Origin: Mycoplasma iguanae
GTDB lineage: Bacteria > Bacillota_I > Bacilli_A > Mycoplasmatales > Metamycoplasmataceae
Reading direction: 5' to 3'
Assembly: GCF_024722375.1 (NCBI RefSeq)
Contig: NZ_CP102734.1
Coordinates: forward strand, 124,001-188,000
Length of the DNA: 64,000 nt
Of the stretch, positions 29,453 through 38,967 are shown piece by piece. The notes under the pieces are model-generated. The model was not told where the DNA came from and did not search any database. It worked only from the letters and a program-made list of their open reading frames with translations. The position numbers and the translations under genes are program-made. The number at the start of each line of letters is the position of its first letter. Position 1 is the stretch's first letter.

Positions 29453-30706
29453 ATGAAATTTATTGATCAGGTAAAATTACTAGTTCAAGCTGGTAAGGGA
29501 GGAGACGGAATGATTGCCTTCCGTCGTGAAGCTCACGTTGATCGTGGTGGCCCTTCAGGTGGCGATGGTGGCGATGGTGGTTCTGTTTATTTTGTACCTG
29601 ACAGCGGAGTTAATACACTTTTAAGTTTACACTTAAAAAAAACTGTCAAAGCTGAAGATGGTGAAAATGGTAGAATTAAAAATCAATATGGAGCTAAAGG
29701 CAAAGATACTTTTGTCAAAGTACCTTTTGGTTCTGTGGTTTATCATAAAAATAAAATAATTGCAGATATTATAGAAGATCGACCTTACCTAATTGCTCAA
29801 GGTGGTAAAGGTGGAAGAGGAAACAGTAAATTTAAATCTTCTAGAAATACTGCACCGGAAATTTCTGAAAAAGGTGATCGAGGCCAAAAAATGGACATCT
29901 TCATAAATTTAAAAATTATGGCAGATGCAGGCTTAGTGGGAAAACCATCAGCTGGAAAATCAACTTTACTTTCGCGAATTTCTAATGCTAAACCCAAAAT
30001 AGCAGATTATACTTTTACCACATTAGTGCCTCAACTTGGTTTAGTAAAATATTTTGAAAATTCATTTGTAGTAGCAGATTTACCAGGCTTAATTAAAGGC
30101 GCTTCACAAGGTAAAGGTTTAGGGATTAGATTTTTAAAACACTTAGAAAGATGTCGTGTCTTATTACATGTCATTGATTTTGGTGATCCTAATAAAGATC
30201 CCATCACAGATTATGAGCATATCAATCAAGAGATTAAAGCATACAATATAGGTTTAGAAAACAGAGCTCAAATTATAATTGCTAATAAAGCAGATTTAAG
30301 TAGTTTTCAACAACATCTAAAAGCTTTCAAAGCAAAATATCCTAGTCAGGAAATCATTACAATTAGTGCTTTAGAAAATGATGACTTTGACACATTAAAA
30401 GCAAAGATTTTTAAAATGATTGAAGCAAATAAAAATCCAATAATTGCAAAAGTTAAATCAGAAGTTACCATTAGTTTGAAAACATACTTCGAAGTTAAAA
30501 AAATTCATGAAGGATTATTTGAAATTTTTGGCCCAGAAATCGAAGAAATTTACCATAAAATTCCTTTAATTTCACATGATAATTTAATGCTTTTCAACAG
30601 AAAATTACGTCAGTTAGGTGTTTGAAAAGCATTAGAAAATCAAGGAGTTAAAAAAAATGACACAGTTAGAATTTTTGATTATGAATTTTTATGAGAAAAT
30701 GACTAA
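29453..30706 (+). CDS. obg: GTPase Obg (CgtA)
   Basis: 417 aa with Gly-rich Obg domain (1-~157, GGDGGDGGSVYF), G domain (GKPSAGKST ~162, DLPGLIKGA, NKAD) and a C-terminal OCT domain ending through two UGA Trp codons. Obg takes part in 50S assembly and stress or growth control. RBS AAGGAGC. It is the third gene of the ancient rplU-rpmA-obg cluster, but a terminator separates it from rpmA. A TTGACA at 29425 is too close to the ATG to be a normal -35 box. Confidence 0.96.
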
Positions 30707-30708
30707 CT

Positions 30709-30746
30709 CTAAAAAAAGCTAACTACTTTAATTATTCTTTTTTTAG
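30709..30746 (+). terminator. Terminator after obg
   Basis: CTAAAAAAAG (30709-30718) pairs with CTTTTTTTAG (30737-30746) across an 18-base loop. Confidence 0.55.
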
Positions 30747-30832
30747 TTTAAAACAGTAAAAAATTGTTATAATTTTTAATAAAAAATACTTTCAAGGTAA
30801 TTTTTTGTAATTTTATAATAAATAACTATACG

Positions 30833-30861
30833 TTGACACAGTGAATATAGTAAAATAAATT
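30833..30861 (+). promoter_or_regulatory. Candidate promoter of the large lipoprotein gene
   Basis: A perfect TTGACA (30833-30838) and TAAATT (30856-30861) are 17 bp apart and about 40 bases ahead of the ATG. A TATAAT at 30814 is an alternative. Confidence 0.4.
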
Positions 30862-30902
30862 CTTGTAAATAAGATATTTTTAAATGAAAGTAAAGGAAAG
30901 AT

Positions 30903-33900
30903 ATGAAAAAAATATATAAATGAAGCGCTCTTAGTGTAAGTACAATTACGCCTATTGCAATTGTAATTTCGTGTGCTCCAAGTTCAGAAAGTAGTAATCA
31001 GCAATTACAGTACAAAAATTATATAGATGCTGATGCTTCATGAACTGCAACTGATTCAACTGCAACTCTTAAACTAAAAAACTTAGGGCAATTCATTGGC
31101 AAAAAACTTGTTGTTAATTATCGTGAAGTAGGTTCAACTAACTTCGCTTCTTTACCTGTTGAAGGTGGAATTGCAATTAATGATCAAAATAAAGATAATT
31201 TTACAGTTACTCTAACAAAATTAGGTTCAAAAAAAGAGTATGAAGTTAGATTTAATATTTTAGAACCTGGTGATTCAAGTGTTATTGTTGCTAGTTCAAA
31301 TATTTGAACTAATGCTTTTACTACTAAAGCAGCACCAACTCCAGAACAACCAACTAGTCCAAGCCCTGCACCAACTACAGAAACTCCTCAAACTCCAGAA
31401 ACAAAAACTGAAGAATTTTCATATTCAACAGATTTAATTTCTTCAAATGAAGTTCATTTAGTTTTTAATAATCTACATGATTATGTAGGTAAAAGCTTGC
31501 AGATTAATTACAAAGAAGTTATTGATAAATCAAAATTTACTTTAGAGAATTATTTTGATGTAACTAAAAAAGCTCCAACATCATTAGAATTAACTTTCAA
31601 ATATCTAGAAGAATTTATTGGTAAAAAATTAAAAGTATCATACGCAAAAGAAACAACTGCATCAGCGCCAGCAACATCGCCAGAAACACCATCACCTGCT
31701 GTATCTGCCACATCAAGCGACACAAGCGACACAAGCGACACAAGCGACACAAGCGCTTCAACTCCAACAAGTGAGACAAGTCAATCTAATCCATCAAATG
31801 AAACAGCTACTCCAGCTCCAGCTCCAGCTCCAGCTCCAGCTCCAGCTCCTGAAACAGCTCCATCACCTATTACATATGAAGAAGCTAAACATGTAACATC
31901 AAGTGAAATTACTGTCGCAAATCAAAATGCTTTAACAGTTTCTTTATCTGGTTTAGAAGCATCTTCTAAATATAAAATTACAGTTTCTGTTATTACTGAA
32001 GCACCAGTACCTACAGAAGGTGAAACTGCTTCTTCTACTACAGAAACATCATTGCCTTTAGCTAATGAAACATCAAAAATTTTAGAAACACCTGCATCAT
32101 CAACTGCAGAAACAACCGAAACAGCTCCAGCTCCAGTTACTTATTGAACAGTTAATACAACCACAATTTCTGAAGTTAATAATCAAAAATTTAGTGTTCC
32201 ATTAACACAAGGTATTTCAAAAGAAAAAACTTATACTTTTGAAGTTAAAGCATTAAGTCAAAATTTAGTTAATTTTGGTACAGCAGAATCTACATTTACT
32301 ACTCCTAAAAGTACAGGTGTAAAATTTGAATTAATTAATAAAACAGCTAAAATATTTATTGAAAATATTTCTAAAAAATATGATGGTGAAGCTTTAACAG
32401 TAAGTTTATTGAAAAATTCAGCTGCTGTATCATCAAGTGCAACAATTGTGTTAGAAAAAGTAAATTCTAAAAATGCTTTAGTTCAAAATCAAAAATTAAA
32501 TCTTAATTTTGATAACTTAGAAGCAAACCAAGAATACACAATTCAAATTTCAGATCCTAAAACAGGGCAAATTATTAGTCAATTCTTTGATAGCAGTGCT
32601 GTTGTTTCATTTAAAATGTCTGAATCTATAAATAGCCTAGTGCAAACAGGACCTAAAACAGCAACTGTTAAATTAACAAATATAGACAAAAAATTAGCTG
32701 GTAAAAAAGTTGTTGTTGCATTTTTAAATAAAACAACAGATAAAGCAACAGCAGATTCTTTCAAAGATGAAGATCTTACTAAAAAGGTAGAAACTACACT
32801 TGCATTACCTACCGGAACTGATCAAAAATTAACAGCTAATTTAGAATTAACTGGATTAATTCCTGAAACAGATTATTTATATAAAGTATATTTAGAAGAT
32901 GCACCAGAAATTTCTTTATTAGATACTGAAGTAAATAATTTTAAAACTACAAAATTCCCTAGAGCAAAAGTAAATGCAGATAATAATGTAATTATTACAT
33001 TAGTAGGTAATAAAGTATCTGTAAATATTGAAAACATTGATAGTACATTTTCAAGTTCAATGCTTATGGCACGTGTTATTGAAAACCCAACCCCAAATGC
33101 TGCTTTAGATCCTACTATTTTAGACTTTTTTCCTGAAAATAAAAATAGTGTTAAAACTGGTAATGAATCAAAAGTAAATGCAGATAGTTCAAAAGAAATA
33201 ACTGTATCTAATTTAGATTCATCAGTGAAATATGTTTTACAACTATTCGTTCATGATCAAACAAATCCATTACTTGAATCACCCATTACTTTTACTTCAA
33301 ATCAAGCTCCAACAACAACTATTGTTTTAGATTCTGAAAATACTGTAAAAGTAAAAGTGGGAAGAACCCAAAATCTTGTTGGTGGAAAAATCAAAGTCAG
33401 TTATAGAAAAACTGGCAGCAGCAGCAGCAGCATGCCTTGACAAACAGCATCAACAAATGGATCTGCTACTCCACCAACAAGTGGTGATAATTCATATACT
33501 GTAGCTTCTTCTACAACTTCAAGTTCATCAGATTCATACGAATTTACTTTATCTAGTTTAGAAAAAACTGAATACCAAGTTAAAGTAGAATTCCAATCAC
33601 CTGGTGCAACTCAGTGAGATGAATTAAAAGAAGAAACATTTAAATTACCTAGCTCATCTACAGAATCTAAATTGGCTGGATCAATTATAAATCTTGATGA
33701 TGCACAACTAATTGCCGGATTAAATATTTTTGTTAAATACCAACTTAATAATAGTAGTGGAACATCAACTGAATGAACTAGCTCACCAACTATAGCAGTA
33801 AATGCTGAAGGAAAAGCAACTATAGAATTAAAAGGTTTACAAAAAAATGAAACTTACAAATATGAAGTTTACTTTAAAAAACCAGGAAGTAGCACAAATG

Positions 33901-34295
33901 ATACATTAACAGATACTAAACTTTTAGCTGAAAGTACATTTAAAACATATGGTGATCCTATTGCTACTGTTACATATGAAACAGGTCAAACTAGTGCAAC
34001 TATTAAAGTTTCACCATTAATTGAAAACGTATCTTCAATACTAACTTTACATTACCGTGAAGTAGCAGATGCAGCTTCTTCAACAACAAATAGTTGAAAA
34101 GCGGTAGAAGGTGCACCTCAAATCGTTACAGAAGCAAATAAAATTACTGGTGTTGAATTTAAATTAACAACTTTAGAATCAGGAAAAACTTATGAATACA
34201 AAGTTGTTGATGAAAAAGGAACAGAAATTATTATTCCAGCTTCATTAAAACCTAGTGATTCAACTCCAGCAGCAGGCTCAGCTGCCACATCTTAA
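30903..34295 (+). CDS. Very large surface lipoprotein with repeated beta-sandwich-like units and low-complexity linkers
   Basis: 1130 aa, continuous with UGA as Trp. Signal peptide with lipobox VISC (Cys24). The body has about eight related units of about 100-120 residues, each with a G-K-L-V-YRE or -YK strand motif (FIGKKLVVNYREV, YVGKSLQINYKEV, FIGKKLKVSYAKE, LAGKKVVVAF, LVGGKIKVSYRK, ILTLHYREV) and an SLSGLEASSKYKITV-like strand near the end, suggesting Ig/fibronectin-like folds. Linkers include Ser/Asp/Thr 9-base repeats, a Pro-Ala run and a Ser run. Likely an exposed adhesin or variable antigen; function unknown. No neighbour suggests a pathway. Confidence 0.88.
31716..31751 (+). repeat. 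Four 9-base tandem units (AGCGACACA)
   Basis: Four perfect units plus a partial fifth encode DTS repeats in frame. Changing the unit number would alter protein length without frameshift. Confidence 0.9.
31812..31847 (+). repeat. Six hexamer units (CCAGCT), Pro-Ala linker
   Basis: Six tandem units in frame encode a Pro-Ala run between two units of the lipoprotein, a typical extended stalk that can vary in length by slippage. Confidence 0.9.
33414..33431 (+). repeat. AGC triplet run (Ser stretch)
   Basis: About six in-frame triplets encode the GSSSSSM stretch of the lipoprotein. Confidence 0.8.
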
Positions 34296-34301
34296 TAACA
34301 T

Positions 34302-34332
34302 AAAAAAATACTTTATTATAAAGTATTTTTTT
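34302..34332 (+). terminator. Terminator after the large lipoprotein gene
   Basis: AAAAAATACTTTAT pairs with ATAAAGTATTTTTT, starting a few bases after the stop. Confidence 0.85.
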
Positions 34333-34345
34333 CTTTACTTATTTT

Positions 34346-34351
34346 TAAAAT
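34346..34351 (+). promoter_or_regulatory. Extended -10 promoter of the candidate ncRNA
   Basis: TAAAAT is preceded by TGA (TGn extended -10). The predicted start is near 34358, about 18 bases before the first stem. Confidence 0.4.
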
Positions 34352-34357
34352 CTGATA

Positions 34358-34508
34358 AAATTAAATAGATCCGTTGGAATAGTACCCAAGCGGGTTTTAA
34401 GAAATATTAATAAATATTTCTGCGTATAATAAAACATCTTAAAGACATTTGCAATGTTATTCCATATGCTTAATAAGGTAATAACTCCGAGGAGTTATTA
34501 CATTTTTT
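34358..34508 (+). ncRNA. Candidate structured small RNA of unknown family
   Basis: A stretch of about 150 bases without an ORF, bounded by an extended -10 and an intrinsic terminator. Stems seen: P1 GGAATAG (34376-34382) with TTATTCC (34457-34463), closing everything; P2 ACCC-AAGC-GGGT (34384-34395); P3 AGAAATATT/AATATTTCT (34400-34421); P4 ACATT/AATGT (34445-34457). The terminator is 34478-34501 plus T6. The 5' part (GGAATAGTACCCAAGCGGG) resembles the start of a class II tRNA, and the P1-closed region is 89 bases, the length of a Ser or Leu tRNA. But there is no 7-base anticodon loop, no T-loop and no CCA. It could be a decayed tRNA or a true ncRNA. It lacks SRP RNA, RNase P and tmRNA signatures. 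Confidence 0.5.
34478..34508 (+). terminator. Terminator of the candidate ncRNA
   Basis: GTAATAACTC (34478-34487) pairs with GAGTTATTAC (34492-34501) across a 4-base loop and is followed by ATTTTTT. No ORF precedes it, so it must end a non-coding transcript. Confidence 0.8.
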
Positions 34509-34581
34509 ATTTAATAAAACTAAAATTTAGAAAAAATGATAAAATTATTTTAAAAATATTTCTCATTTTATAAAAATATTG

Positions 34582-34587
34582 TATAAT
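34582..34587 (+). promoter_or_regulatory. -10 box of the tRNA cluster
   Basis: TATAAT preceded by TG lies 43 bases ahead of tRNA-Pro. No convincing -35 box is seen. The rest of 34509-34630 holds nothing else that I recognise. Confidence 0.5.
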
Positions 34588-34630
34588 TCAAAAGCATTTA
34601 AAACAACTAAATATTATTTAGTTCCATATT

Positions 34631-34707
34631 GGAGAAGTAGCTCAGCTTGGTAGAGCACTTGGTTTGGGACCAAGTGGTCGCAGGTTCGAATCCTGTCTTC
34701 TTCACCA
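34631..34707 (+). tRNA. tRNA-Pro (anticodon TGG)
   Basis: 77 nt: acceptor GGAGAAG, anticodon loop TTTGGGA, T-loop TTCGAAT, encoded CCA. First of eight tRNAs in one cluster. Confidence 0.96.
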
Positions 34708-34711
34708 TTTT

Positions 34712-34788
34712 GGGGGGGTAGCTCACCTGGCTAGAGCGCCTGCCTTGCACGCAGGAGGTAGAGGGTTCGACTCCCTTCCTCTCCACCA
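34712..34788 (+). tRNA. tRNA-Ala (anticodon TGC)
   Basis: 77 nt: acceptor GGGGGGG pairing with CCTCTCC (two G-U pairs), anticodon loop CTTGCAC, encoded CCA. Confidence 0.96.
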
Positions 34789-34792
34789 TTAT

Positions 34793-34869
34793 GGCTCTGT
34801 AGCTCAGTTGGTTAGAGCATCCGGTTCATACCCGGAAGGTCAAGAGTTCGACTCTCTTTGGAGCCACCA
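34793..34869 (+). tRNA. tRNA-Met, elongator (anticodon CAT)
   Basis: 77 nt: acceptor GGCTCTG, anticodon loop TTCATAC. The body resembles firmicute elongator tRNA-Met and lacks the GGG/CCC anticodon-stem pairs of initiator tRNA. Confidence 0.9.
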
Positions 34870-34892
34870 TATGGAATTAAATAGGTTATTTA

Positions 34893-34969
34893 GGACCTAT
34901 AGCTCAGTTGGTTAGAGCAACCGGCTCATAACCGGTCGGTCGCTGGTTCGAGCCCAGCTGGGTCCACCA
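34893..34969 (+). tRNA. tRNA-Ile2 (anticodon CAT, to be lysidine-modified)
   Basis: 77 nt: GGACCTATAGCTCAG opening and loop CTCATAA match tRNA-Ile(CAU) of Bacillus type. It reads AUA after TilS modifies C34, so the organism must carry tilS outside this window. Confidence 0.85.
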
Positions 34970-34970
34970 A

Positions 34971-35063
34971 GGGCAATTACCCAAGTCTGGCTGAAGGGAC
35001 TAGTCTTGAAAACTAGCAGGGGCTTCACGGCCCGCGGGGGTTCGAATCCCTCATTGCCCGCCA
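34971..35063 (+). tRNA. tRNA-Ser (anticodon TGA)
   Basis: 93-nt class II tRNA: acceptor GGGCAAT/ATTGCCC, loop CTTGAAA, long variable arm GGGGCTTCACGGCCC, encoded CCA. It starts one base after tRNA-Ile2 ends. Confidence 0.96.
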
Positions 35064-35135
35064 GTGTTTATTAAAAGTTAAAAACTTTCAATAGGCAATA
35101 TACCATCTAAATGCATTATTGATGCATTTCAATAT

Positions 35136-35211
<76 letters not shown>

Positions 35212-35213
35212 AT

Positions 35214-35290
35214 GGTTCAGTGGTAAAGTGGTTTAATACGCCTCCCTGTCACGGAGGAGATCGCGGGTTCGATCCCCGTCTGGACCGCCA
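35214..35290 (+). tRNA. tRNA-Asp (anticodon GTC)
   Basis: 77 nt: acceptor GGTTCAG/CTGGACC region, loop CTGTCAC, encoded CCA; two bases after tRNA-fMet. Confidence 0.95.
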
Positions 35291-35293
35291 TTA

Positions 35294-35369
35294 GGCTTTG
35301 TAGCTCAGTAGGTAGAGCAACGGATTGAAGCTCCGTGTGTCGCTGGTTCGATTCCTGCCGAAGCCACCA
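35294..35369 (+). tRNA. tRNA-Phe (anticodon GAA)
   Basis: 76 nt: acceptor GGCTTTG, loop TTGAAGC, encoded CCA. The T-stem GCTGG/CCTGC has one T-T mismatch. Confidence 0.93.
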
Positions 35370-35390
35370 TATCATCCATATATGGCCTTG

Positions 35391-35418
35391 CACTCATCAT
35401 TAATGATGAGTGTTTTTT
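35391..35418 (+). terminator. Terminator of the tRNA cluster
   Basis: The 11-bp perfect stem CACTCATCATT/AATGATGAGTG is followed directly by six T. Confidence 0.92.
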
Positions 35419-35479
35419 CTTTTTTTTTATCATTTTTCTACATTCATATAATGAGAAGAAAATAAAAAAGGAGTTTACA

Positions 35480-36622
35480 ATGTTACTAATTAATATGCCG
35501 ATTGTGATCCCACAACAAAATCAACAACAAAAAATTATTTCTAGAACTCACTACATTCCATACCATCAAGCTAATTTAAATCAGCTTAATGAAAATGACC
35601 AAAGTGTGATAGAACTAAAACGATATTTAGTAAATGGTTTATTTGCTAGTAAAGGACAATTTTTAACAGAACAAAGTTTTTATTGATCACACTATTTTCA
35701 ATGAAATAACAGCAATCAATTACAAACTGCTTTAGAACAATTAAATACAGGAAAATGAAATCAAACTTTCCTAAGTCCTAATTTCACAAAAAATTTGCAA
35801 TTTAAAAAATTGCAAGGTATTTCTTCTATTACTAATTTAAGGGATCATGAAAATAATGAATATATGAAAATTGTTAATCAAATTGCGGTGAAACATCAAG
35901 AAAATGAAAAAGAATATTTAGTATCTGAAAATGGCATTCATTTTCTTAGCCCTAAAACTTATTCCAACCACTTGCAAGTTGTCAATTCTCAAATAGTTAG
36001 TAAAAATAATATCATTTATAACAATATTATTTTGTATCCTCAAAAATTGCAACAAGGAATACATAATAAAGTACTTTTTAAAGTTGCAATATTTAATGAT
36101 AATGAGGAAGATATTGCAAGGGATATAGCATTATTACCAAAAAAAGTTTCTGGTTTACCTCTTAAAGGGAATAGTTCTTTAGATCTCCAGTTTGTTCTAA
36201 ACAATACTAGTAATCCAGAAACAATTAATAATCAAAAAATTATTGGTACCATCGAAATAATAAGCAACACTTTTTATGATATGAAAAGCCAACAAACTAT
36301 CAAGGGGTTGAATAAAAATGCCAATAAAGGTTATATTATTCCCTTTAATTTTCAAGGTGAATTAAATTATGTAATAGAAACTGACCTAAATGAGGATTTT
36401 TCTAATCTTCATTTAGGTCTACATCAAACTATTTTACAACCTTATTTAGATCACTACGAGGGAATTAAAAAACTGAAAATTATTTACAAAAATGATATAG
36501 ATAATGTTTTCTTACCTTATACAATTAAAAGTAGAGATTTTGTTAAAATAGCTTTACAAAAGTTATCTTTGCAAACTATTTTACATTTAAGTAAAAAAGA
36601 AGAAAATGAAAATCTTGAATAA
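35480..36622 (+). CDS. Conserved-looking protein of unknown function
   Basis: 380 aa, read through UGA codons. No signal peptide or membrane helix; it is rich in Asn, Gln and Lys, with several strand-like segments. Near the N-terminus is a low-complexity QQNQQQK stretch. RBS AAAGGAG. It overlaps the next gene (36606) by 17 bases, so the two products are likely made together. I do not recognise a family. Together with its single-helix neighbour it could form a membrane-attached complex, but that is a guess. Confidence 0.8.
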
Positions 36623-37040
36623 ATTAAAATATGCTTGGCAAAAAATTAATTTAGCTAAAAAATGAAAAATGCTTTTATTAGTTTCTTTAATTATTGGTTT
36701 AGTTCCCATTACTTTTGTAACTATTGAACTAATTAAAAAAAATCAAACAGAAAAATATTCTTTATTTGATGATAAGCAGAAGTTAACTGAGACAGTAGTT
36801 TTCCCAAAAATTGATATAAGTGATTTTTACGATTATTTAGAATATAAAGGCAATAAGTTATTAATAAGTGATAACTTTATTGCTGCCATTATTCAAGAAA
36901 CAATAAAAACAATGAACAAAACAACAGGTAAAATAACCTTTAACTATAAAAAAATTAATGATCAAAGTGTAGAATTTCATTTTAAATGAACTGATCAAAA
37001 TTTAAGTGAAGTAAATAATTTTCAAATAGATTTATCTTAA
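36606..37040 (+). CDS. Single-pass membrane protein of unknown function
   Basis: 144 aa after including both UGA Trp codons. A short basic N-terminus (MKILNKLKYAWQKINLAKKW), then one helix (MLLLVSLIIGLVPITFVTIEL) and about 90 residues outside. The start lies inside the end of the preceding gene (17-base overlap). No lipobox. The family is not recognised. Confidence 0.75.
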
Positions 37041-37043
37041 TGT

Positions 37044-37049
37044 TATAAT
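37044..37049 (+). promoter_or_regulatory. Extended -10 box of acpP
   Basis: TGTTATAAT (extended -10) ends 6 bases before the ATG at 37056, so the mRNA should be leaderless. No ribosome-binding site is present. Confidence 0.55.
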
Positions 37050-37055
37050 TTTAAG

Positions 37056-37289
37056 ATGTCAAATTCAGATATTGAAAAATTTATTTTTAACAACCTTGAA
37101 AGAATGGGTGCTAAAAATTTAAAAAAAGATAGTATCATTTTAAATGTAGGTATTGATTCTTTAGATTTAGTAGAAATGGTAACTGATTTAGAAGAACATT
37201 TTTCCATTGAAATTAGCGATGATGAATTAATGAGCATTAAAACTATTAATGATGTTATCGAAATGGTAACAAAAAAAATAACTAAATAA
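37056..37289 (+). CDS. acpP: Acyl carrier protein
   Basis: 77 aa acidic four-helix protein with the phosphopantetheine site GIDSLDLVEM; the modified Ser is Ser35. In mycoplasmas without fatty-acid synthesis it is thought to act in phospholipid acyl transfer. Monocistronic, with a promoter whose -10 box touches the ATG and a terminator after the stop. Confidence 0.94.
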   Translation: MSNSDIEKFIFNNLERMGAKNLKKDSIILNVGIDSLDLVEMVTDLEEHFSIEISDDELMSIKTINDVIEMVTKKITK

Positions 37290-37305
37290 TAACATAAACA
37301 TATTT

Positions 37306-37345
37306 AAAAACCCAAGTAGCAGAAAAAGCTATTTGAGTTTTTTTA
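37306..37345 (+). terminator. Terminator after acpP
   Basis: AAACCCAAGTAGC pairs with GCTATTTGAGTTT (one mismatch, one G-U) and a long T-run follows. Confidence 0.8.
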
Positions 37346-37402
37346 TTTTCATGCATTTTTTTTACATTTACTTAATGAAGTGACAGTAAAAAAGGAGAAT
37401 AA

Positions 37403-38143
37403 ATGAAATATGTACTAGTTTATTTCGCAATCAAATACAAAGGTGATTTTAATCAAATATATGAAGCATTATTAAAAAATGAATTAATTTCATTTTCAGA
37501 AATTGAAGAAGTTAAAAAACAAGTTGAAGCTCGAAAAATCAAAGCGATTACTATTTTAGATTGAGATTACCCCCAGGAATTTAAATTTTTAGCTAAACCA
37601 CCATTTGTGATTTTTTATGAAGGTAATAAACTGCTTTTATACAATAAACATAAAATATGTTTAACTGGTGAACATCAGACACAAAATATCGAATTTTATT
37701 TTAATAAAACATTGCCGGAAGTAATTAAAAAACAAACATTAATTACTAATTATTCGAAAGCCATGGATCACAAAATAGTTAATTATTTTCAAAAAAATGA
37801 TAAACCAATAATTTATATTTCATGTAATGGTATAGAAAATCCTTTTTTTCATGAACCGGTAAAAGTTACAGATCAAACTTTAATTATTTCAGAAAGTCCA
37901 AGTAATGTAAATATTTCAAGAAATAGACTAAGAGCTCGTAACCGTTTAGTATCTGCACTTGGAGAATCATTAGTTATTTATTCTTCTAAAAAAAGAAGTC
38001 AAGCTAATACTTTAGTAACGGAGTTTTTGAATTTAGGAAAAGAAATTTATTGTTTCCCTGGTGATATAAGCGAAGATGATGGAAATAATTATTTAATTAG
38101 TCAAGGAGCACATTTAATTACATCAATTATTGATGTTAATTAA
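37403..38143 (+). CDS. dprA: DprA/Smf-like DNA-processing protein, minimal form
   Basis: 246 aa Rossmann-fold protein. Motifs: DWDYPQEFKFLAKPPFVIFYEGN opening the domain, NVNISRNRLRARNR and YCFPGDI near the end. DprA binds single-stranded DNA and loads RecA during uptake and recombination. The usual N-terminal SAM/HhH part is cut to about 50 residues and the C-terminal winged helix is missing. Two glycine-rich motifs (GSR, SGLARGID in normal DprA) are degenerate, so activity is uncertain. RBS AAAGGAG. Confidence 0.75.
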
Positions 38144-38217
38144 ATGCAAATTTAAAGATTTAAATGTTATTAAATGGTAAAATTATATGGATATTTTATT
38201 TTATAAAGGATGTATAA

Positions 38218-38916
38218 ATGACCCCACATATTAAAGCTAAAAAAGAAGATATTGCAAAAATTGTTTTAATGCCAGGAGACCCGCTGAGAGCAAAATTTAT
38301 TGCTGAAACTTTCTTGGAAGATTACAGATTAGTTAACACAGTTAGAAACTGTTTTATGTATACAGGTAAATATAAAGGTAAGGAAATTACTGTAGCCGCT
38401 TCAGGTATGGGAATTCCTTCAATCGGGATTTACTCATATGAATTATTCAAATTTTACGATGTAGAAAAAATTGTCAGAATTGGATCAGCAGGAGCATACA
38501 AAGCTGAATTAAAACTTTATGACATTATTCTTGTTGAAAGTGCTTATTCAGATTCAACTACCTTTACTGAACTTGTTCTAGGAGAAAAAACACATGTTAT
38601 GTATCCTTCAAAAGAATTAAATGAAGCATTATTAAAAAATGCTGAAAAATTAAATATTCCTGTAACTACAGGAAGAGTCCATTCTTCAGATGTTTTTTAT
38701 TCATCTAGATCATTAGAAGAAACATTAAAAATTACAGAAGCAATTGCAGTAGAAATGGAATCTTTCGCCTTATTTACAAATGCTAAAAAACTAGGTAAGC
38801 AAGCTGCATGTTTATTAACTGTCAGTGATAATCTAATTACCCATGAATTAACCTCACCCGAAGAGAGAGAACAAAAATTTAATAAAATGATGGAAATTGC
38901 CTTAGAACTAGCTTAA
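38218..38916 (+). CDS. deoD: Purine nucleoside phosphorylase (DeoD type)
   Basis: 232 aa, normal hexameric PNP size. MPGDPLRAKFIAE (phosphate site), SGMGIPSIGIYSYEL, RIGSAGAY, VEMESFALF and TVSDN are all present. It splits purine (deoxy)nucleosides into base plus (deoxy)ribose-1-phosphate. It leads a salvage operon with pdp, deoC and upp. An extended -10 (TGG-TAAAAT, 38175-38183) lies about 35 bases ahead of the ATG. Confidence 0.96.
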   Translation: MTPHIKAKKEDIAKIVLMPGDPLRAKFIAETFLEDYRLVNTVRNCFMYTGKYKGKEITVAASGMGIPSIGIYSYELFKFYDVEKIVRIGSAGAYKAELKLYDIILVESAYSDSTTFTELVLGEKTHVMYPSKELNEALLKNAEKLNIPVTTGRVHSSDVFYSSRSLEETLKITEAIAVEMESFALFTNAKKLGKQAACLLTVSDNLITHELTSPEEREQKFNKMMEIALELA

Positions 38917-38967
38917 TTTTTTAAGTTAGTTTTTATTAGTAAAAAATATTAATTAGAAAGAAGTTTA

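Noticed and set aside
31716-31847. CRISPR-like short tandem repeats
   Set aside because: Units of 9 and 6 bases without spacers, in frame inside a lipoprotein gene; they are protein linker repeats.
34376-34464. Class II tRNA (Ser/Leu-like) at the ncRNA position
   Set aside because: Acceptor-like stem and length fit, but no 7-base anticodon loop, no TTCGAAT-type T-loop and no CCA; kept only as an ncRNA candidate or tRNA relic.
34893-34969. Third tRNA-Met with CAT anticodon
   Set aside because: The body matches tRNA-Ile2, which carries CAT in DNA and is modified to read AUA.
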